From contig JACKBQ010000002.1 in NCBI GenBank assembly GCA_020634455.1, forward strand, positions 1,302,001 to 1,366,000: a stretch of DNA of 64,000 nucleotides, in the 5' to 3' direction. The stretch's first letter is position 1; each line of letters starts with the position of its first letter. The DNA is from Ardenticatenaceae bacterium (lineage in GTDB: Bacteria > Chloroflexota > Anaerolineae > Promineifilales > Promineifilaceae). Of this stretch, positions 50,129 through 59,546 are shown piece by piece. A model generated the notes under the pieces. It made no database searches. It saw only the letters and a list, made by a program, of their open reading frames with translations, and had not been told where the DNA came from. A program made the translations under genes and the position numbers.

Positions 50129-52360
50129 TTAGCCAGCAATAACTGGCCACAAGAAGTAAGCCAAAAGAGCCACCGTACCCAGCAAAATGCTCAGCGCGTA
50201 GGTACGGGCATAACCAGTTTGCGTCATGCGCAAGCCGCCAGAGAGCCAGCGGGCTACCTGCCCGGCTCCGTTCACCAGGCCATCCACCCCTTGCCGGTCC
50301 AAAACGTCGGAGGCAAAGTTGGCAAAACCCACAAACGTGTCGCGGATGATGCGTTCATGCACAAAGTTGTGCCACAAATCCCAATCAATCGTGTAGCCGA
50401 GGAAGTCGGCCAGCCGGTTGAACAGCGGGATGATGCCTTTCATGTACAGGGTATCAAACGGCAGCACGGCCATCCACCAGATGGGCGTACGCTGTAATGG
50501 ATCGGGATCCGTAGCGGAAGACGGCCGTTTGCCATACACCACAAAAAATGCCAGCCCCAACGCAATCAATGCCAATACCGTCGATATCCCAGCTACGCTT
50601 GGCGATAACACCACCGGCGTGTGCGGCAAATGAATCACACCTTCCTCTGTCAAATGGAAAGCCTGGATCGAATGCTCCAGCCATCCTTCCAACGCCAGCC
50701 AAAGTCCGCCTGGATGATGGTGATTTGCTTCCGCAATGCCGTTGTTCAGGAACGGCAGGTTCAACAAACCGCCCAGGGTTGCCAACACTGCCAATATCAT
50801 CAAAGGAACTGTCATGGTCGGCGGGCTTTCATGCGCGTGCTCAGCCGCCTCATGACGGGGCTTGCCAAAGAAGACCATTTTGATCTGGCGGCCCATGTAG
50901 AAGGCCGTACAGAAAGCCGCAATGCTCAGCAAAATATAAACGATAGTGAAAATTGCCGTTTTCTCATCGCTGCTGGATGCGTGCGCCAAAATTTCATCTT
51001 TAGACCAGAAGCCCGCAAAGGGGAAAATACCAGCCAAAGCCAATGTGCCCGCCATGTACGTGCGGAAAGTCCACGGCATTTTGTGCCGCAGTCCACCCAT
51101 CGTCCGCATATCTTGCGGATCAAACTTGTCGTGGGCATCGTGGTGTCCATGCGAAATGTGGTGATGCCCATGCTCCATCCCGTGAATCACCGAGCCAGAG
51201 CCCAGGAACAGCAGCGCCTTAAAGAAGGCGTGGGTAATGAGGTGGAACATCCCGGCCACGTACGCACCCATCCCAATTGCTGCCACCATAAACCCTAGCT
51301 GGCTAACCGTGGAATAGGCCAATACTTTCTTGATGTCGTTCTGGGTAAAGGCAATGAGACCGGCGAATACGGCCGTTGCCGCCCCAGTCAATGCCACCAA
51401 ATCAGGTGACGAAATATTAATGCCCGGAATCACCGCGTGGCTGGCCCGCACAATTTCAAACAGCACGTTGCTGCGCACAATCAGGTAAATACCAGAGGTC
51501 ACCATCGTCGCCGCGTGAATGAGTGCGGAAACAGGGGTCGGGCCTGCCATCGCGTCTGGCAACCAGACGTACAGCGGAATCTGCGCCGATTTACCAGCCG
51601 CACCCATCAAAAACAGCGCCGTAATCGCCGTTAACACGCCGCCCAGGGTGGCTTCAAACGCGCCAAAGTGCACCATGTGGCCGCTTTCAAACATCTCTAC
51701 TGCGCTGTCAAACACCGGTTGGAACTCCAACGATTTGAAGGTCCAGAAGGTAAGGCTCATGGCCAAAATCATCGCCAAATCACCCACACGGTTGGCCACA
51801 AACGCTTTACGGGCCGCATTGGCGTTCATCGTCTCGCCCTTGTCGTTCACCCGGTCGAACCAGAATCCAATCAGCAGGAAGGAGCACAAACCGACGCCTT
51901 CCCAGCCGACAAACAGCATCAGGTAGCTATTGCCCGACACCAGGATGAGCATAAAGAAGAGGAATAGGTTCAGGTAGGTGAAAAAGCGAGAGAAGTTGGG
52001 GTCGCCATGCATGTAGCCGATGGCGTAAATGTGAATGAGCGAGCCAACACCCGTCACCACCAGCATCATCGTTACGGAGAGGGTGTCAATTTGCATCGCC
52101 CACGGCACGTAGAAATCGCCTGCGTGAATCCAGTCGAACAAAACGACGGTTTCAGCATGGAATTCGTGTGCACCCAGGCCGAAGAACATGGTGACAGCAA
52201 TGGCGAAGGCGCTCAGCGCCATGAGGCTAGCAAACCAGCCAGACCATTTTTCACCAGTTTGCCGGTTGTATTCCACAAAGCGCCGCCCAACCAAACCGTT
52301 GAACAAAACGCCAACCAGCGGAAAAACCAGAAGTAGGGGAGCTAGTCCGAAAATTCCCAT
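50129..52360 (-). CDS. nuoL: NADH-quinone oxidoreductase subunit L
   Basis: 743 residues, the distal antiporter-like subunit with a long lateral helix at the C-terminus. Landmarks are MQIDTLSVTMMLVVTGVGSLIHIYAIGYM, LFVGWEGVGLCSFLLIGFWF, AGKSAQIPLYVWLPDAMAGPTPVSALIHAATMVTSGIYL and AHDKFDPQDMRTMGGLRHKMP. An unusual His-rich insert (HGMEHGHHHISHGHHDAH) lies near residue 395. Two octamers, one in the poorly conserved C-terminal part. Confidence 0.96.
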   Translation of the reverse strand: MGIFGLAPLLLVFPLVGVLFNGLVGRRFVEYNRQTGEKWSGWFASLMALSAFAIAVTMFFGLGAHEFHAETVVLFDWIHAGDFYVPWAMQIDTLSVTMMLVVTGVGSLIHIYAIGYMHGDPNFSRFFTYLNLFLFFMLILVSGNSYLMLFVGWEGVGLCSFLLIGFWFDRVNDKGETMNANAARKAFVANRVGDLAMILAMSLTFWTFKSLEFQPVFDSAVEMFESGHMVHFGAFEATLGGVLTAITALFLMGAAGKSAQIPLYVWLPDAMAGPTPVSALIHAATMVTSGIYLIVRSNVLFEIVRASHAVIPGINISSPDLVALTGAATAVFAGLIAFTQNDIKKVLAYSTVSQLGFMVAAIGMGAYVAGMFHLITHAFFKALLFLGSGSVIHGMEHGHHHISHGHHDAHDKFDPQDMRTMGGLRHKMPWTFRTYMAGTLALAGIFPFAGFWSKDEILAHASSSDEKTAIFTIVYILLSIAAFCTAFYMGRQIKMVFFGKPRHEAAEHAHESPPTMTVPLMILAVLATLGGLLNLPFLNNGIAEANHHHPGGLWLALEGWLEHSIQAFHLTEEGVIHLPHTPVVLSPSVAGISTVLALIALGLAFFVVYGKRPSSATDPDPLQRTPIWWMAVLPFDTLYMKGIIPLFNRLADFLGYTIDWDLWHNFVHERIIRDTFVGFANFASDVLDRQGVDGLVNGAGQVARWLSGGLRMTQTGYARTYALSILLGTVALLAYFLWPVIAG

Positions 52361-52369
52361 AAAATGTGT

Positions 52370-52434
52370 AATTACCTAATTACTAATTGCTTAATTACAA
52401 AACTGTAATTGGGCAATTGTGTAATTGAGTAATT
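52370..52434. repeat. AT-rich inverted repeat in the nuoK-nuoL gap
   Basis: A series of AATTAC units (52370-52390) pairs imperfectly with GCAATTGTGTAATTGAGTAATT-type units (52413-52434). Confidence 0.6.
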
Positions 52435-52453
52435 TCCTCCTATTAGTCGTCCA

Positions 52454-52759
52454 TCAACCTTTCATCAAGTTGATTTCGTCAATGTTAATGCTCTTCTTGC
52501 TGCGGAAAATGGTCACAATCAGCGCCAGACCAACGGCCACTTCGGCAGCGGCCACGGTGATGACAAAGAAGACCAGCACCTGCCCGTCCAGGTCGCCAAG
52601 ATGACGGGCGAAAGCCACAAAAGCCAGATTGGCGGCGTTGAGCATCATTTCAATTGACATGAAAACAATAATGGCGTTGCGCCGGGTCAACACACCGAGC
52701 GCACCCATTGAGAACAAAATGGCACTTAAGGCGATATACCAGTTAACGGTGAGTTCCAT
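52454..52759 (-). CDS. nuoK: NADH-quinone oxidoreductase subunit K
   Basis: 101 residues, three helices, usual length. It has the conserved membrane Glu residues in FMSIEMMLNAANLAFVAF and in VITVAAAEVAVGLALIV. The start at 52759 is chosen by family length; the frame is open upstream over nuoJ. A 4-base gap separates it from nuoJ. Confidence 0.95.
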   Translation of the reverse strand: MELTVNWYIALSAILFSMGALGVLTRRNAIIVFMSIEMMLNAANLAFVAFARHLGDLDGQVLVFFVITVAAAEVAVGLALIVTIFRSKKSINIDEINLMKG

Positions 52760-52763
52760 AAGG

Positions 52764-53285
52764 TTATGCCTCTTTCTTCTTCCGGCGGGTGAAAACGGCC
52801 ACGCCGATAATGGCGGCAAGCAGTAAAATACCGGTGACTTCAAAAGGAAGTACGTAGCCTTCAAACAGGCGAAGTCCCAAAGCAACGGGACTGGCATCAA
52901 TTACGGCCGTTTCCCCCCCACCTGTACCACCCTGCGTCAACACAATACCAAAACCCACCACTAGCAGCACCACCAACCCAATGGCTACGGCTTGATGATA
53001 CCGTTCCGTGCCGTGACCACCTGTGATACCTTGCAACTGTTCCGCACCCAAAAGCATGATCACAAACAAAAACAGCACCATGATCGCCCCGGCGTACACC
53101 GTAATTTGCACCATCGCGATAAAGGGCGCATTCAAAAGCACATACAGCACCGCAATCGCCGTGAAATTGAGCACCAGCCACAAGGCACTGTGCACCGCAT
53201 TCTTGCTGCGTAACATCATGGTGGCCGCCGCAATTGAGACAATCGCCATCAAGATAAATACAATAAAAACAGATCCACTTCCCAT
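52764..53285 (-). CDS. nuoJ: NADH-quinone oxidoreductase subunit J
   Basis: 173 residues, five helices. Landmarks are NAVHSALWLVLNFTAIAVLYVLLNAPFIAMVQITVYAGAIMVLFLFVIMLLG. The one octamer falls in the variable loop GGETAVIDASP. Confidence 0.95.
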   Translation of the reverse strand: MGSGSVFIVFILMAIVSIAAATMMLRSKNAVHSALWLVLNFTAIAVLYVLLNAPFIAMVQITVYAGAIMVLFLFVIMLLGAEQLQGITGGHGTERYHQAVAIGLVVLLVVGFGIVLTQGGTGGGETAVIDASPVALGLRLFEGYVLPFEVTGILLLAAIIGVAVFTRRKKKEA

Positions 53286-53315
53286 TCCAGTCGCCTTTCC
53301 TTCTCCCCGTAACGC

Positions 53316-53816
53316 CTACCGAGGGTTCTCCATATCGGGGATGGGCTTATTAAACGTGCCAGGCTCTACAACTTGCGGCGTGGGGTTACCGTTTACCGGC
53401 ACGTCCACAATCAGCATCTCCTTCGTGTAAATGGCACTCGCCCGATCATAAAAGCTCAATTCGTACTTGTTTTCCAGCACAATCGCCTGCGTCGGGCAGG
53501 CATCTTCGCAGTAACCGCAAAAAATGCAGCGCAGCATGTTAATTTCATACGTGCTGGCATACCGTTCACCCGGAGAAAACCGCTTTTCGTCCGTGTTTTC
53601 CGACGCTTCCACAAAAATGGCGTCTGCCGGGCAAGCCGCCGCACACAACGAACAGCCAATGCACCGCTCCAGACCATTGTCGTACCGCTTCAGCTCATGC
53701 CGCCCCTTAAACCGCGTGCGCGTTGGGCGTTTGATGTCGGGATATTGAATCGTGACCGGGTCACGAAACATATGCTTTAGGGTGGTTGCCATCCCTTTAA
53801 TGAGTTCACCAATCAT
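53316..53816 (-). CDS. nuoI: NADH-quinone oxidoreductase subunit I
   Basis: 166 residues. Two 4Fe-4S motifs, CIGCSLCAAACP and CIFCGYCEDACP, carry clusters N6a and N6b to the quinone site. The leader RFKGRHELKRY is typical. Confidence 0.96.
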   Translation of the reverse strand: MIGELIKGMATTLKHMFRDPVTIQYPDIKRPTRTRFKGRHELKRYDNGLERCIGCSLCAAACPADAIFVEASENTDEKRFSPGERYASTYEINMLRCIFCGYCEDACPTQAIVLENKYELSFYDRASAIYTKEMLIVDVPVNGNPTPQVVEPGTFNKPIPDMENPR

Positions 53817-53834
53817 AGCTTTCTCCGAAAACCG

Positions 53835-54935
53835 CTAACCGACACCAAAAAGTTTCAGCAGCGAATCAAAAACACCTTCTTGTTGCAGCACAATAAAGAC
53901 GGCCACAATGATAAAGTTGAATACCGAAATCGGCAGCAAACGCTTCCAGCCCAGTCCCATCAACTGATCGTAACGGAAGCGGGGGAAGGAGGCACGAATC
54001 CAAATCATCATGAAGAGGAAGAAGACAATCTTCAAAATCATGTACAGGAAGCCCAGCCCAGGCAATTGATCCACAAATGGACCCCGATAGCCACCGAAGA
54101 ACAGCACCGTAATGATCGCGCTAAAGATAATCATTTTCATGTACTCAGCCATGAAGAACATACCAAAACGCATCCCGCTGTACTCCACGTTAAACCCTGC
54201 CGACAGTTCCTGTTCAGCCTCCAACAAGTCAAACGGCGCGCGCTGCAATTCGGCCATCATGCCAATAAAGAAGACGATAGCTGCCAGCGGCTGCCGGAAC
54301 ACAAACCAGCCATTGGCCTGGGCAGCCACAATGTCACCCAAATTCATCGAATCGGCCAGCATGATGGGAATCAGCACCGTCAAACCCAACGCCAACTCGT
54401 AGCTAATCATCTGTGCCGAAGCGCGAATACCACCCAGGATGGCGTACTTACTGTTGGAAGCCCAGCCAGCCAACACCACGCCGTACACACTAATCGAGGT
54501 AATCGCCAGCAAGAAGAGCACCGCCACATTCAAACCGGGAGCGATGGCAAAATACGGGGTAAATTCCGCCCCAAAAATATTAATCTCGCCTGCCCAAGGG
54601 ATAACCGCCAGCAAAATAATGGCTGGCATCACGGTAATCATCGGAGCCAGGGTGTAGGTAATGCGATCCACCTTGCCGGGCGTCATATCTTCTTTGAAGA
54701 ACAGCTTCACGGCATCGGCCGCGGGCTGCAAAAAGCCAGCCAACAGCTTGCGCTCTGGGCCACCACCGCGACCGGGCAACGGAATGTAGCCAGCCCGGTT
54801 CGGACCCACCCGGTGCTGCAATTTTGCCAGCAGTTTGCGCTCCAGCAGGGTGGTGTAGGCAAACCCGGTAATAATGGCAAATGAGACGATGAACCCTACA
54901 ATCAAGGCTCGCAGCGCTATTTGTCCTGGTGTCAT
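53835..54935 (-). CDS. nuoH: NADH-quinone oxidoreductase subunit H
   Basis: 366 residues, quinone-chamber membrane subunit. Landmarks are LERKLLAKLQHRVGPNRAGY, ADAVKLFFKEDMTPG, AQMISYELALGL, AELQRAPFDLLEAEQELSAGFNVEYSGMRF and IRASFPRFRYDQLMGLGWKRLLP. Confidence 0.96.
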   Translation of the reverse strand: MTPGQIALRALIVGFIVSFAIITGFAYTTLLERKLLAKLQHRVGPNRAGYIPLPGRGGGPERKLLAGFLQPAADAVKLFFKEDMTPGKVDRITYTLAPMITVMPAIILLAVIPWAGEINIFGAEFTPYFAIAPGLNVAVLFLLAITSISVYGVVLAGWASNSKYAILGGIRASAQMISYELALGLTVLIPIMLADSMNLGDIVAAQANGWFVFRQPLAAIVFFIGMMAELQRAPFDLLEAEQELSAGFNVEYSGMRFGMFFMAEYMKMIIFSAIITVLFFGGYRGPFVDQLPGLGFLYMILKIVFFLFMMIWIRASFPRFRYDQLMGLGWKRLLPISVFNFIIVAVFIVLQQEGVFDSLLKLFGVG

Positions 54936-54955
54936 ACTTAAATCCTCTTATTGCT

Positions 54956-57505
54956 TTAATTCGTCAGTTGGCGCAGCTTTAGCTCTGTTAAACCGGCCTG
55001 GTAAGGCACGCCACGCAACAGGGCGACACCTTCTGGCGCATCTTCACTGATGCGCACGGCCGTTTCCACGCCACCACTAGCCACGTCAACCATCACTGTC
55101 TCGCCATCCGCTAATTGGAGATTAGCAGCATCTGCAGCATGAACGATCAACGTCGGCTGCGCCAGACGCTCTTTCAGCAAGTCAGTCTGGTTGATGAGCG
55201 TGCCTGGGGTGTACAAAGCGGCCGTTCTAACCACAGCCACCTTACCCGGCACCGCCCCGCTCACGTCCGCCACGTCAAAATGGTCCACCGCGCCAGATTC
55301 CGCCTGGGCTGCCCACTGCATCCCCAGGCCAACCCGGTTTTCGTAGGCGTTGCCGCCGTAGTACAGGTCATCACCACCCACATCCGGCCACTGCTTTTCT
55401 ACCTTAGCCAGGGCACGGTAATCCATGCCCTTGTACTGCGGCACTGCTTTGGCCAAATCCCGGAAAACCAGACTGGCGGCAAAGGCTGGCTTCTCCAGCC
55501 CCACACGCTCGCCAATCTGGGCCAAAATTTGCCAGTCTGGGCGGGCTTCGCCAACGGGCTGGATAGCGGGATAGTACCGCTGCACCCGACGCTCACCGCT
55601 GGTGAAGGTGCCTTCACGCTCGGCCCAGCTTTGGGCAGGCAACACAACGTCGGCTTGTGCGGCCGTTTCCGTCAAAAACAGCTCCTGCACCACCAAAAAG
55701 TCCAGCTTGCCCCGGTCCGCCATCAGTCCATCGCCGATGGGGTCGGCCGCCAACACAAACAGTGCTTTTAGCTCACCACTTTGGGCGGCGGCGTAAATAT
55801 CGCCAGCATTCAGGCCGGGATTGGCGGCGGTTTTGTAGCCCGGCTCCAGCGCCGGATGAATGCCCATGTCCCAGGCACCCTGCGTGTTGTTGTGCGGCCA
55901 CACCGGAATGAGACCATTATTCAGCCGTCCGGCGTGTGCTTCTTCATTTTTAATCAGCAGCAAATTGGCCAACAGTTTGGCCGCTGCCTCGGTTTCTTCG
56001 TAAGTTAGCCCTTCCGCACCGTAAAAAGCGACCACGTTGTTGGCCTGCATAATCACATCGGCGGCGGCTTTAATCGGGCTGTTGTCGGCATCGGCGGTAG
56101 CAACTTTGGCATCGTTCACCAGCTGGCGCAGGGTGGCAATTGCCTGCCCTGGCTGGTAATGAATAACATGGCTAGCCTGCTCATCCAGCCGGGTGGGTCG
56201 CAAATTCAACATCACCAGCTGTGCGCCGCGCTGGGCCGCTTGCTTCACGCGCAGCCACCAGACCGGCACCTCTTCGTGCAAATCGCTGGCCATCACCACG
56301 ATGGCATCCCCCTGCCCCAAATTGAGCAGGTTGCTGCCCTGGCTAATGCCCACTTTGGCAACCACATCGCCACCAGCCAGCCGCCGGTTGGCCAGATCAA
56401 TGTTGTTGCTGCCCAGCCCTTGGCGGATGAGCTTTTGGAAGAGGAACATATCTTCGTTGCTAACACGATCGCCGCTGAGTCCGGCAACGGCCGTTCCACT
56501 CTGCTGCAACTTTCCGGCCACGGCATCCAGCGCTTCGTCCCAGCTCACTTCAACCAGCTGACCATTCTTGCGCATCAATGGCTTCTGCAAACGATCCGGC
56601 GCATCAGCAAAATGATGGACAAACCGATCTCTATCCGAAATCCAAATCTCGTTCACCTGCTCGTTCTGCCGGGGCATGATCCGCTTAATCACCGAACGGC
56701 CGCCAGACTTCGCCTCGCGCCGCGTGCTAAAGGTCATGTTAGAACCAGACGGGCAGTGCGGCGACAGGGTAGCCACGGGCGTCAATTCCCACGGGCGCGC
56801 GCCAAAACGAAAATCGGCCGTGGTCAACGCCCCAACCGGACAAATGTCGGTCGTGTTGCCGCTCCAGTAAGAGTCAAACCCCGGGTCAGACATGGTGACA
56901 ATTTCCAGGCTGCGACCCCGATTGTGGAAGCGAATCACCGGATCATCCACCACTTCTTCCTGGAAGCGCACGCAGCGAGCACATTGAATGCACCGTTCCC
57001 GATCCAGGTAAATCAGTTCACCCAGCGGTACGTGCTTTTGCATGTGCAGCTTCAGGCTGTAATCCATCCGGCTGGTGCCCTTGCCATGTTCCATCGTCAG
57101 GTTTTGCAGCGGGCATTCGCCCCCCTTGTCGCAGATGGGGCAATCCAGCGGGTGGCTGGTCAGCAAAAATTCGATCACGTCTTCGCGGGCCTTGGTCACC
57201 ACGTCCGTGGTCGTCCGCACCACCATGCCAGGGCTCACCTGCACCGTGCAGGCCGTTTGCAGCCCCCGGAAATTCACCTGTGGCGTACCGTCTTCGTTCA
57301 ACACAGGCTGTCCGGTTCCCCGGTCAATCACCGGCAGGCCGATTTCCACCAGGCACATGCGGCACATGCCCACAGGCGTCATTTTGGGATGATAGCAAAA
57401 TACCGGAATCGGATTTTCAATCATTTTCGCGGCGTCAACCACCAGCATACCTTTAGGCACACTCAGCTCTACGCCGTCAATCGTCAAGGTAACTTGATCA
57501 CTCAT
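54956..57505 (-). CDS. nuoG: NADH-quinone oxidoreductase subunit G
   Basis: 849 residues. The N-terminal ferredoxin-like cluster has Cys in CYHPKMTPVGMCRMCLVEIG. Then come the His-ligated cluster HPLDCPICDKGGECPL, a further cluster ERCIQCARCVRFQEE ... DICPVGAL, and a molybdopterin-oxidoreductase-type domain (without Mo in this family). ATG 57505 (MSDQVTLTIDG) has GAGG upstream; the longer open frame overlaps nuoF. One octamer lies in SGTAVAGLSG. Confidence 0.94.
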   Translation of the reverse strand: MSDQVTLTIDGVELSVPKGMLVVDAAKMIENPIPVFCYHPKMTPVGMCRMCLVEIGLPVIDRGTGQPVLNEDGTPQVNFRGLQTACTVQVSPGMVVRTTTDVVTKAREDVIEFLLTSHPLDCPICDKGGECPLQNLTMEHGKGTSRMDYSLKLHMQKHVPLGELIYLDRERCIQCARCVRFQEEVVDDPVIRFHNRGRSLEIVTMSDPGFDSYWSGNTTDICPVGALTTADFRFGARPWELTPVATLSPHCPSGSNMTFSTRREAKSGGRSVIKRIMPRQNEQVNEIWISDRDRFVHHFADAPDRLQKPLMRKNGQLVEVSWDEALDAVAGKLQQSGTAVAGLSGDRVSNEDMFLFQKLIRQGLGSNNIDLANRRLAGGDVVAKVGISQGSNLLNLGQGDAIVVMASDLHEEVPVWWLRVKQAAQRGAQLVMLNLRPTRLDEQASHVIHYQPGQAIATLRQLVNDAKVATADADNSPIKAAADVIMQANNVVAFYGAEGLTYEETEAAAKLLANLLLIKNEEAHAGRLNNGLIPVWPHNNTQGAWDMGIHPALEPGYKTAANPGLNAGDIYAAAQSGELKALFVLAADPIGDGLMADRGKLDFLVVQELFLTETAAQADVVLPAQSWAEREGTFTSGERRVQRYYPAIQPVGEARPDWQILAQIGERVGLEKPAFAASLVFRDLAKAVPQYKGMDYRALAKVEKQWPDVGGDDLYYGGNAYENRVGLGMQWAAQAESGAVDHFDVADVSGAVPGKVAVVRTAALYTPGTLINQTDLLKERLAQPTLIVHAADAANLQLADGETVMVDVASGGVETAVRISEDAPEGVALLRGVPYQAGLTELKLRQLTN

Positions 57506-57539
57506 ACGTTTCCTCTTCCAGAGGGTTTGTGTAAAAAAA

Positions 57540-58832
57540 TTAGTCGGTGGGGGCGGGAACGGCCGTTTTCGCCTTTTCCCCCTTCTTCCCACTCACTTTC
57601 GCTTTATATTCGTTCGCAAAATGCCGATACGTTCCCTTAACCGGGCTGGTGGCAAAATCACCCAGGGCACAAAGGGTTTTGCCGCCAATCTGCCCCGCAA
57701 CACTCTGCAAAACCTCTAAATCTTTCTCGGTGCCGTGCCCATGATAAATTCGGTGCAGCAGCTTATCCATCCAGAAGGTACCCTCACGACAAGGCGTACA
57801 CTTTCCGCAGGATTCATGCTTAAAGAAGTGAGACAGCTTCATCGCCACCCACACCATGTCCACCGTTTCATCCATCACCACCACAGAACCGGAGCCCATA
57901 TCAGAGCCAAATGGTTTTAACCCTTCATAGGTAATCGGCGCATCCAAAGCATCCGCCACAACCACCGGGCCAGAACCGCCAATCGGCAGCAGCGCCTTGA
58001 ACTTCTTGTCATTCAAAAGGCCACCACCATACTCTTCGCCATAAATCAGGTCACGGTAAAGCATGCCCATGTTCACTTCATACGTGCCAGGGTTTTTAAC
58101 ATGCCCACTCAAGCACATGATTTTGTGCCCAGGGCTTTGTTCGGTTCCCAGTGAGCGGTACCAATCTACTCCATTCAGCAAAATCATTGGCACATTAGCC
58201 ATTGTTTCTGTGTTATTTACGACGGTTGGCTTGTGATACAGCCCTTCAACGGCCGGGAACGGCGGGCGCGACCACGGCTGACCCAACTCGCCCATCAAAG
58301 AGTTCAACAGCGCCGTCTCTTCACCACAAATATAAGCCCCCGCCCCAAAATAGTTAATCATGCGGCAGCTAAAATCGGAGCCAAAAATGTTGTCGCCCAA
58401 AATACCAGCTTCATAACAGTCACGGACCGCTTCTTCAATGTGGCGACCAATCCCCATAAACTCGCCGCGCATGTAGTTAAATACAGTCTGTGCGCCAACG
58501 GCATAAGCCGCAATCATCGCGCCTTCAATTACCTGATGCGGATTGTGCTCCAGCAAAGCCCGATCCTTAAACGTTCCCATCTCGGACTCATCCGAATTGA
58601 CCACAATGTATTTGTCACCAGGCGCTTTGGGAATAAAGCTCCACTTTAAACCAGTTGGGAAGCCAGCACCGCCTCGGCCACGTAAACCAGCCGCCTTAAC
58701 AATATCAATCACTTCGCCTGGCTTGTATTCAGCCAGTACTTTTTTCAAGGCTTCATAGCCACCGTTTGCCTGGTAAACTTCCAGCTTGTGGATATCTTTA
58801 ATGTCTCGGTGACGCAATAAAAGATGAGCCAT
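57540..58832 (-). CDS. nuoF: NADH-quinone oxidoreductase subunit F
   Basis: 430 residues, NADH- and FMN-binding subunit. It has GRGGAGFPTGLKW (NADH), GAGAYICGEETALLNSL (FMN) and the cluster N3 motif ESCGKCTPCREG. The only octamer lies in the unconserved C-terminal tail KTAVPAPTD. Confidence 0.96.
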   Translation of the reverse strand: MAHLLLRHRDIKDIHKLEVYQANGGYEALKKVLAEYKPGEVIDIVKAAGLRGRGGAGFPTGLKWSFIPKAPGDKYIVVNSDESEMGTFKDRALLEHNPHQVIEGAMIAAYAVGAQTVFNYMRGEFMGIGRHIEEAVRDCYEAGILGDNIFGSDFSCRMINYFGAGAYICGEETALLNSLMGELGQPWSRPPFPAVEGLYHKPTVVNNTETMANVPMILLNGVDWYRSLGTEQSPGHKIMCLSGHVKNPGTYEVNMGMLYRDLIYGEEYGGGLLNDKKFKALLPIGGSGPVVVADALDAPITYEGLKPFGSDMGSGSVVVMDETVDMVWVAMKLSHFFKHESCGKCTPCREGTFWMDKLLHRIYHGHGTEKDLEVLQSVAGQIGGKTLCALGDFATSPVKGTYRHFANEYKAKVSGKKGEKAKTAVPAPTD

Positions 58833-58856
58833 TCTCTAACCCCATTCCTAATCTAA

Positions 58857-58909
58857 AAGTTCAACTTTTGCATTTATCAAAGATGCGTTCGAAACACAAA
58901 GTTGAACTT
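58857..58909. repeat. Inverted repeat in the nuoE-nuoF gap
   Basis: AAGTTCAACTTT (58857-58868) pairs perfectly with AAAGTTGAACTT (58898-58909). Same family as the repeat at the meaB stop (3477-3501). Confidence 0.75.
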
Positions 58910-58927
58910 CTTAATGTCACAGTGAAA

Positions 58928-59464
58928 TCACTTCGCAAACGCAGAAATTTGTTCAACGATGGATAGTTCTGGATTCTCAGCGGCGGCTTCAGCCCGCAAT
59001 CGTGAAATCAGCGCATCGAACTTTGCTTCATCCAGATCCTCTTCAAATTTCAAATTGCATTGCAGCATCGGTGCCCGATCACAAGCGGCTAAACACATCA
59101 CGGTTTTCAAGGTAAACAACCCGTCATTGGTCGTGCCATCCACCGGAATATCCAGCTTGCGTGAAGCCATTTCCACAAATTCATCCGCTCCGCGCAAAGC
59201 GCAAGCCAGATCATTGCAAACCTCCAGCACAAACTTCCCCACCGGCTCCTCGTAATACAAGGTGTAAAACCCGGCCAGCGACAAAACGTGCGTGGGGTCT
59301 AAATCCAAAATATCTGCTACCTCGCGCATTGCTTCGCGGCTGGTAAAGCCGTACGCTTCCTGCGCCAAGTGCATAAGTGGTAAAACGGCCGATTTCTTAT
59401 GCGGAAACCGTGCCAATATTCCTTTCACTTCTTCAGGATACTTTTCTTGAAGCAACATAGTCAT
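58928..59464 (-). CDS. nuoE: NADH-quinone oxidoreductase subunit E
   Basis: 178 residues, thioredoxin-fold subunit holding the 2Fe-2S cluster N1a. The ligands appear as CNDLAC (C-x4-C) and CLAAC (C-x3-C), with the usual spacing. Confidence 0.95.
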   Translation of the reverse strand: MTMLLQEKYPEEVKGILARFPHKKSAVLPLMHLAQEAYGFTSREAMREVADILDLDPTHVLSLAGFYTLYYEEPVGKFVLEVCNDLACALRGADEFVEMASRKLDIPVDGTTNDGLFTLKTVMCLAACDRAPMLQCNLKFEEDLDEAKFDALISRLRAEAAAENPELSIVEQISAFAK

Positions 59465-59476
59465 CTACCCACCAGG

Positions 59477-59534
59477 CCACAGAGAGTTTTACGATTACCT
59501 ACGAAAAAATCTGCGTAATCTGCGTCATCTGTGG
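59477..59534. repeat. CCACAGA/TCTGTGG repeat in the nuoD-nuoE gap
   Basis: CCACAGA (59477-59483) pairs with TCTGTGG (59528-59534). Same ends as the elements at 13271-13414 and 15122-15175. Confidence 0.6.
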
Positions 59535-59546
59535 TTTTTTGTAAAT

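Noticed and set aside
56159..57640. 493-codon open frame on the plus strand opposite nuoG
   Set aside because: Antisense shadow of a GC-rich conserved gene; no domain, and nuoG and nuoF are unambiguous on the other strand.
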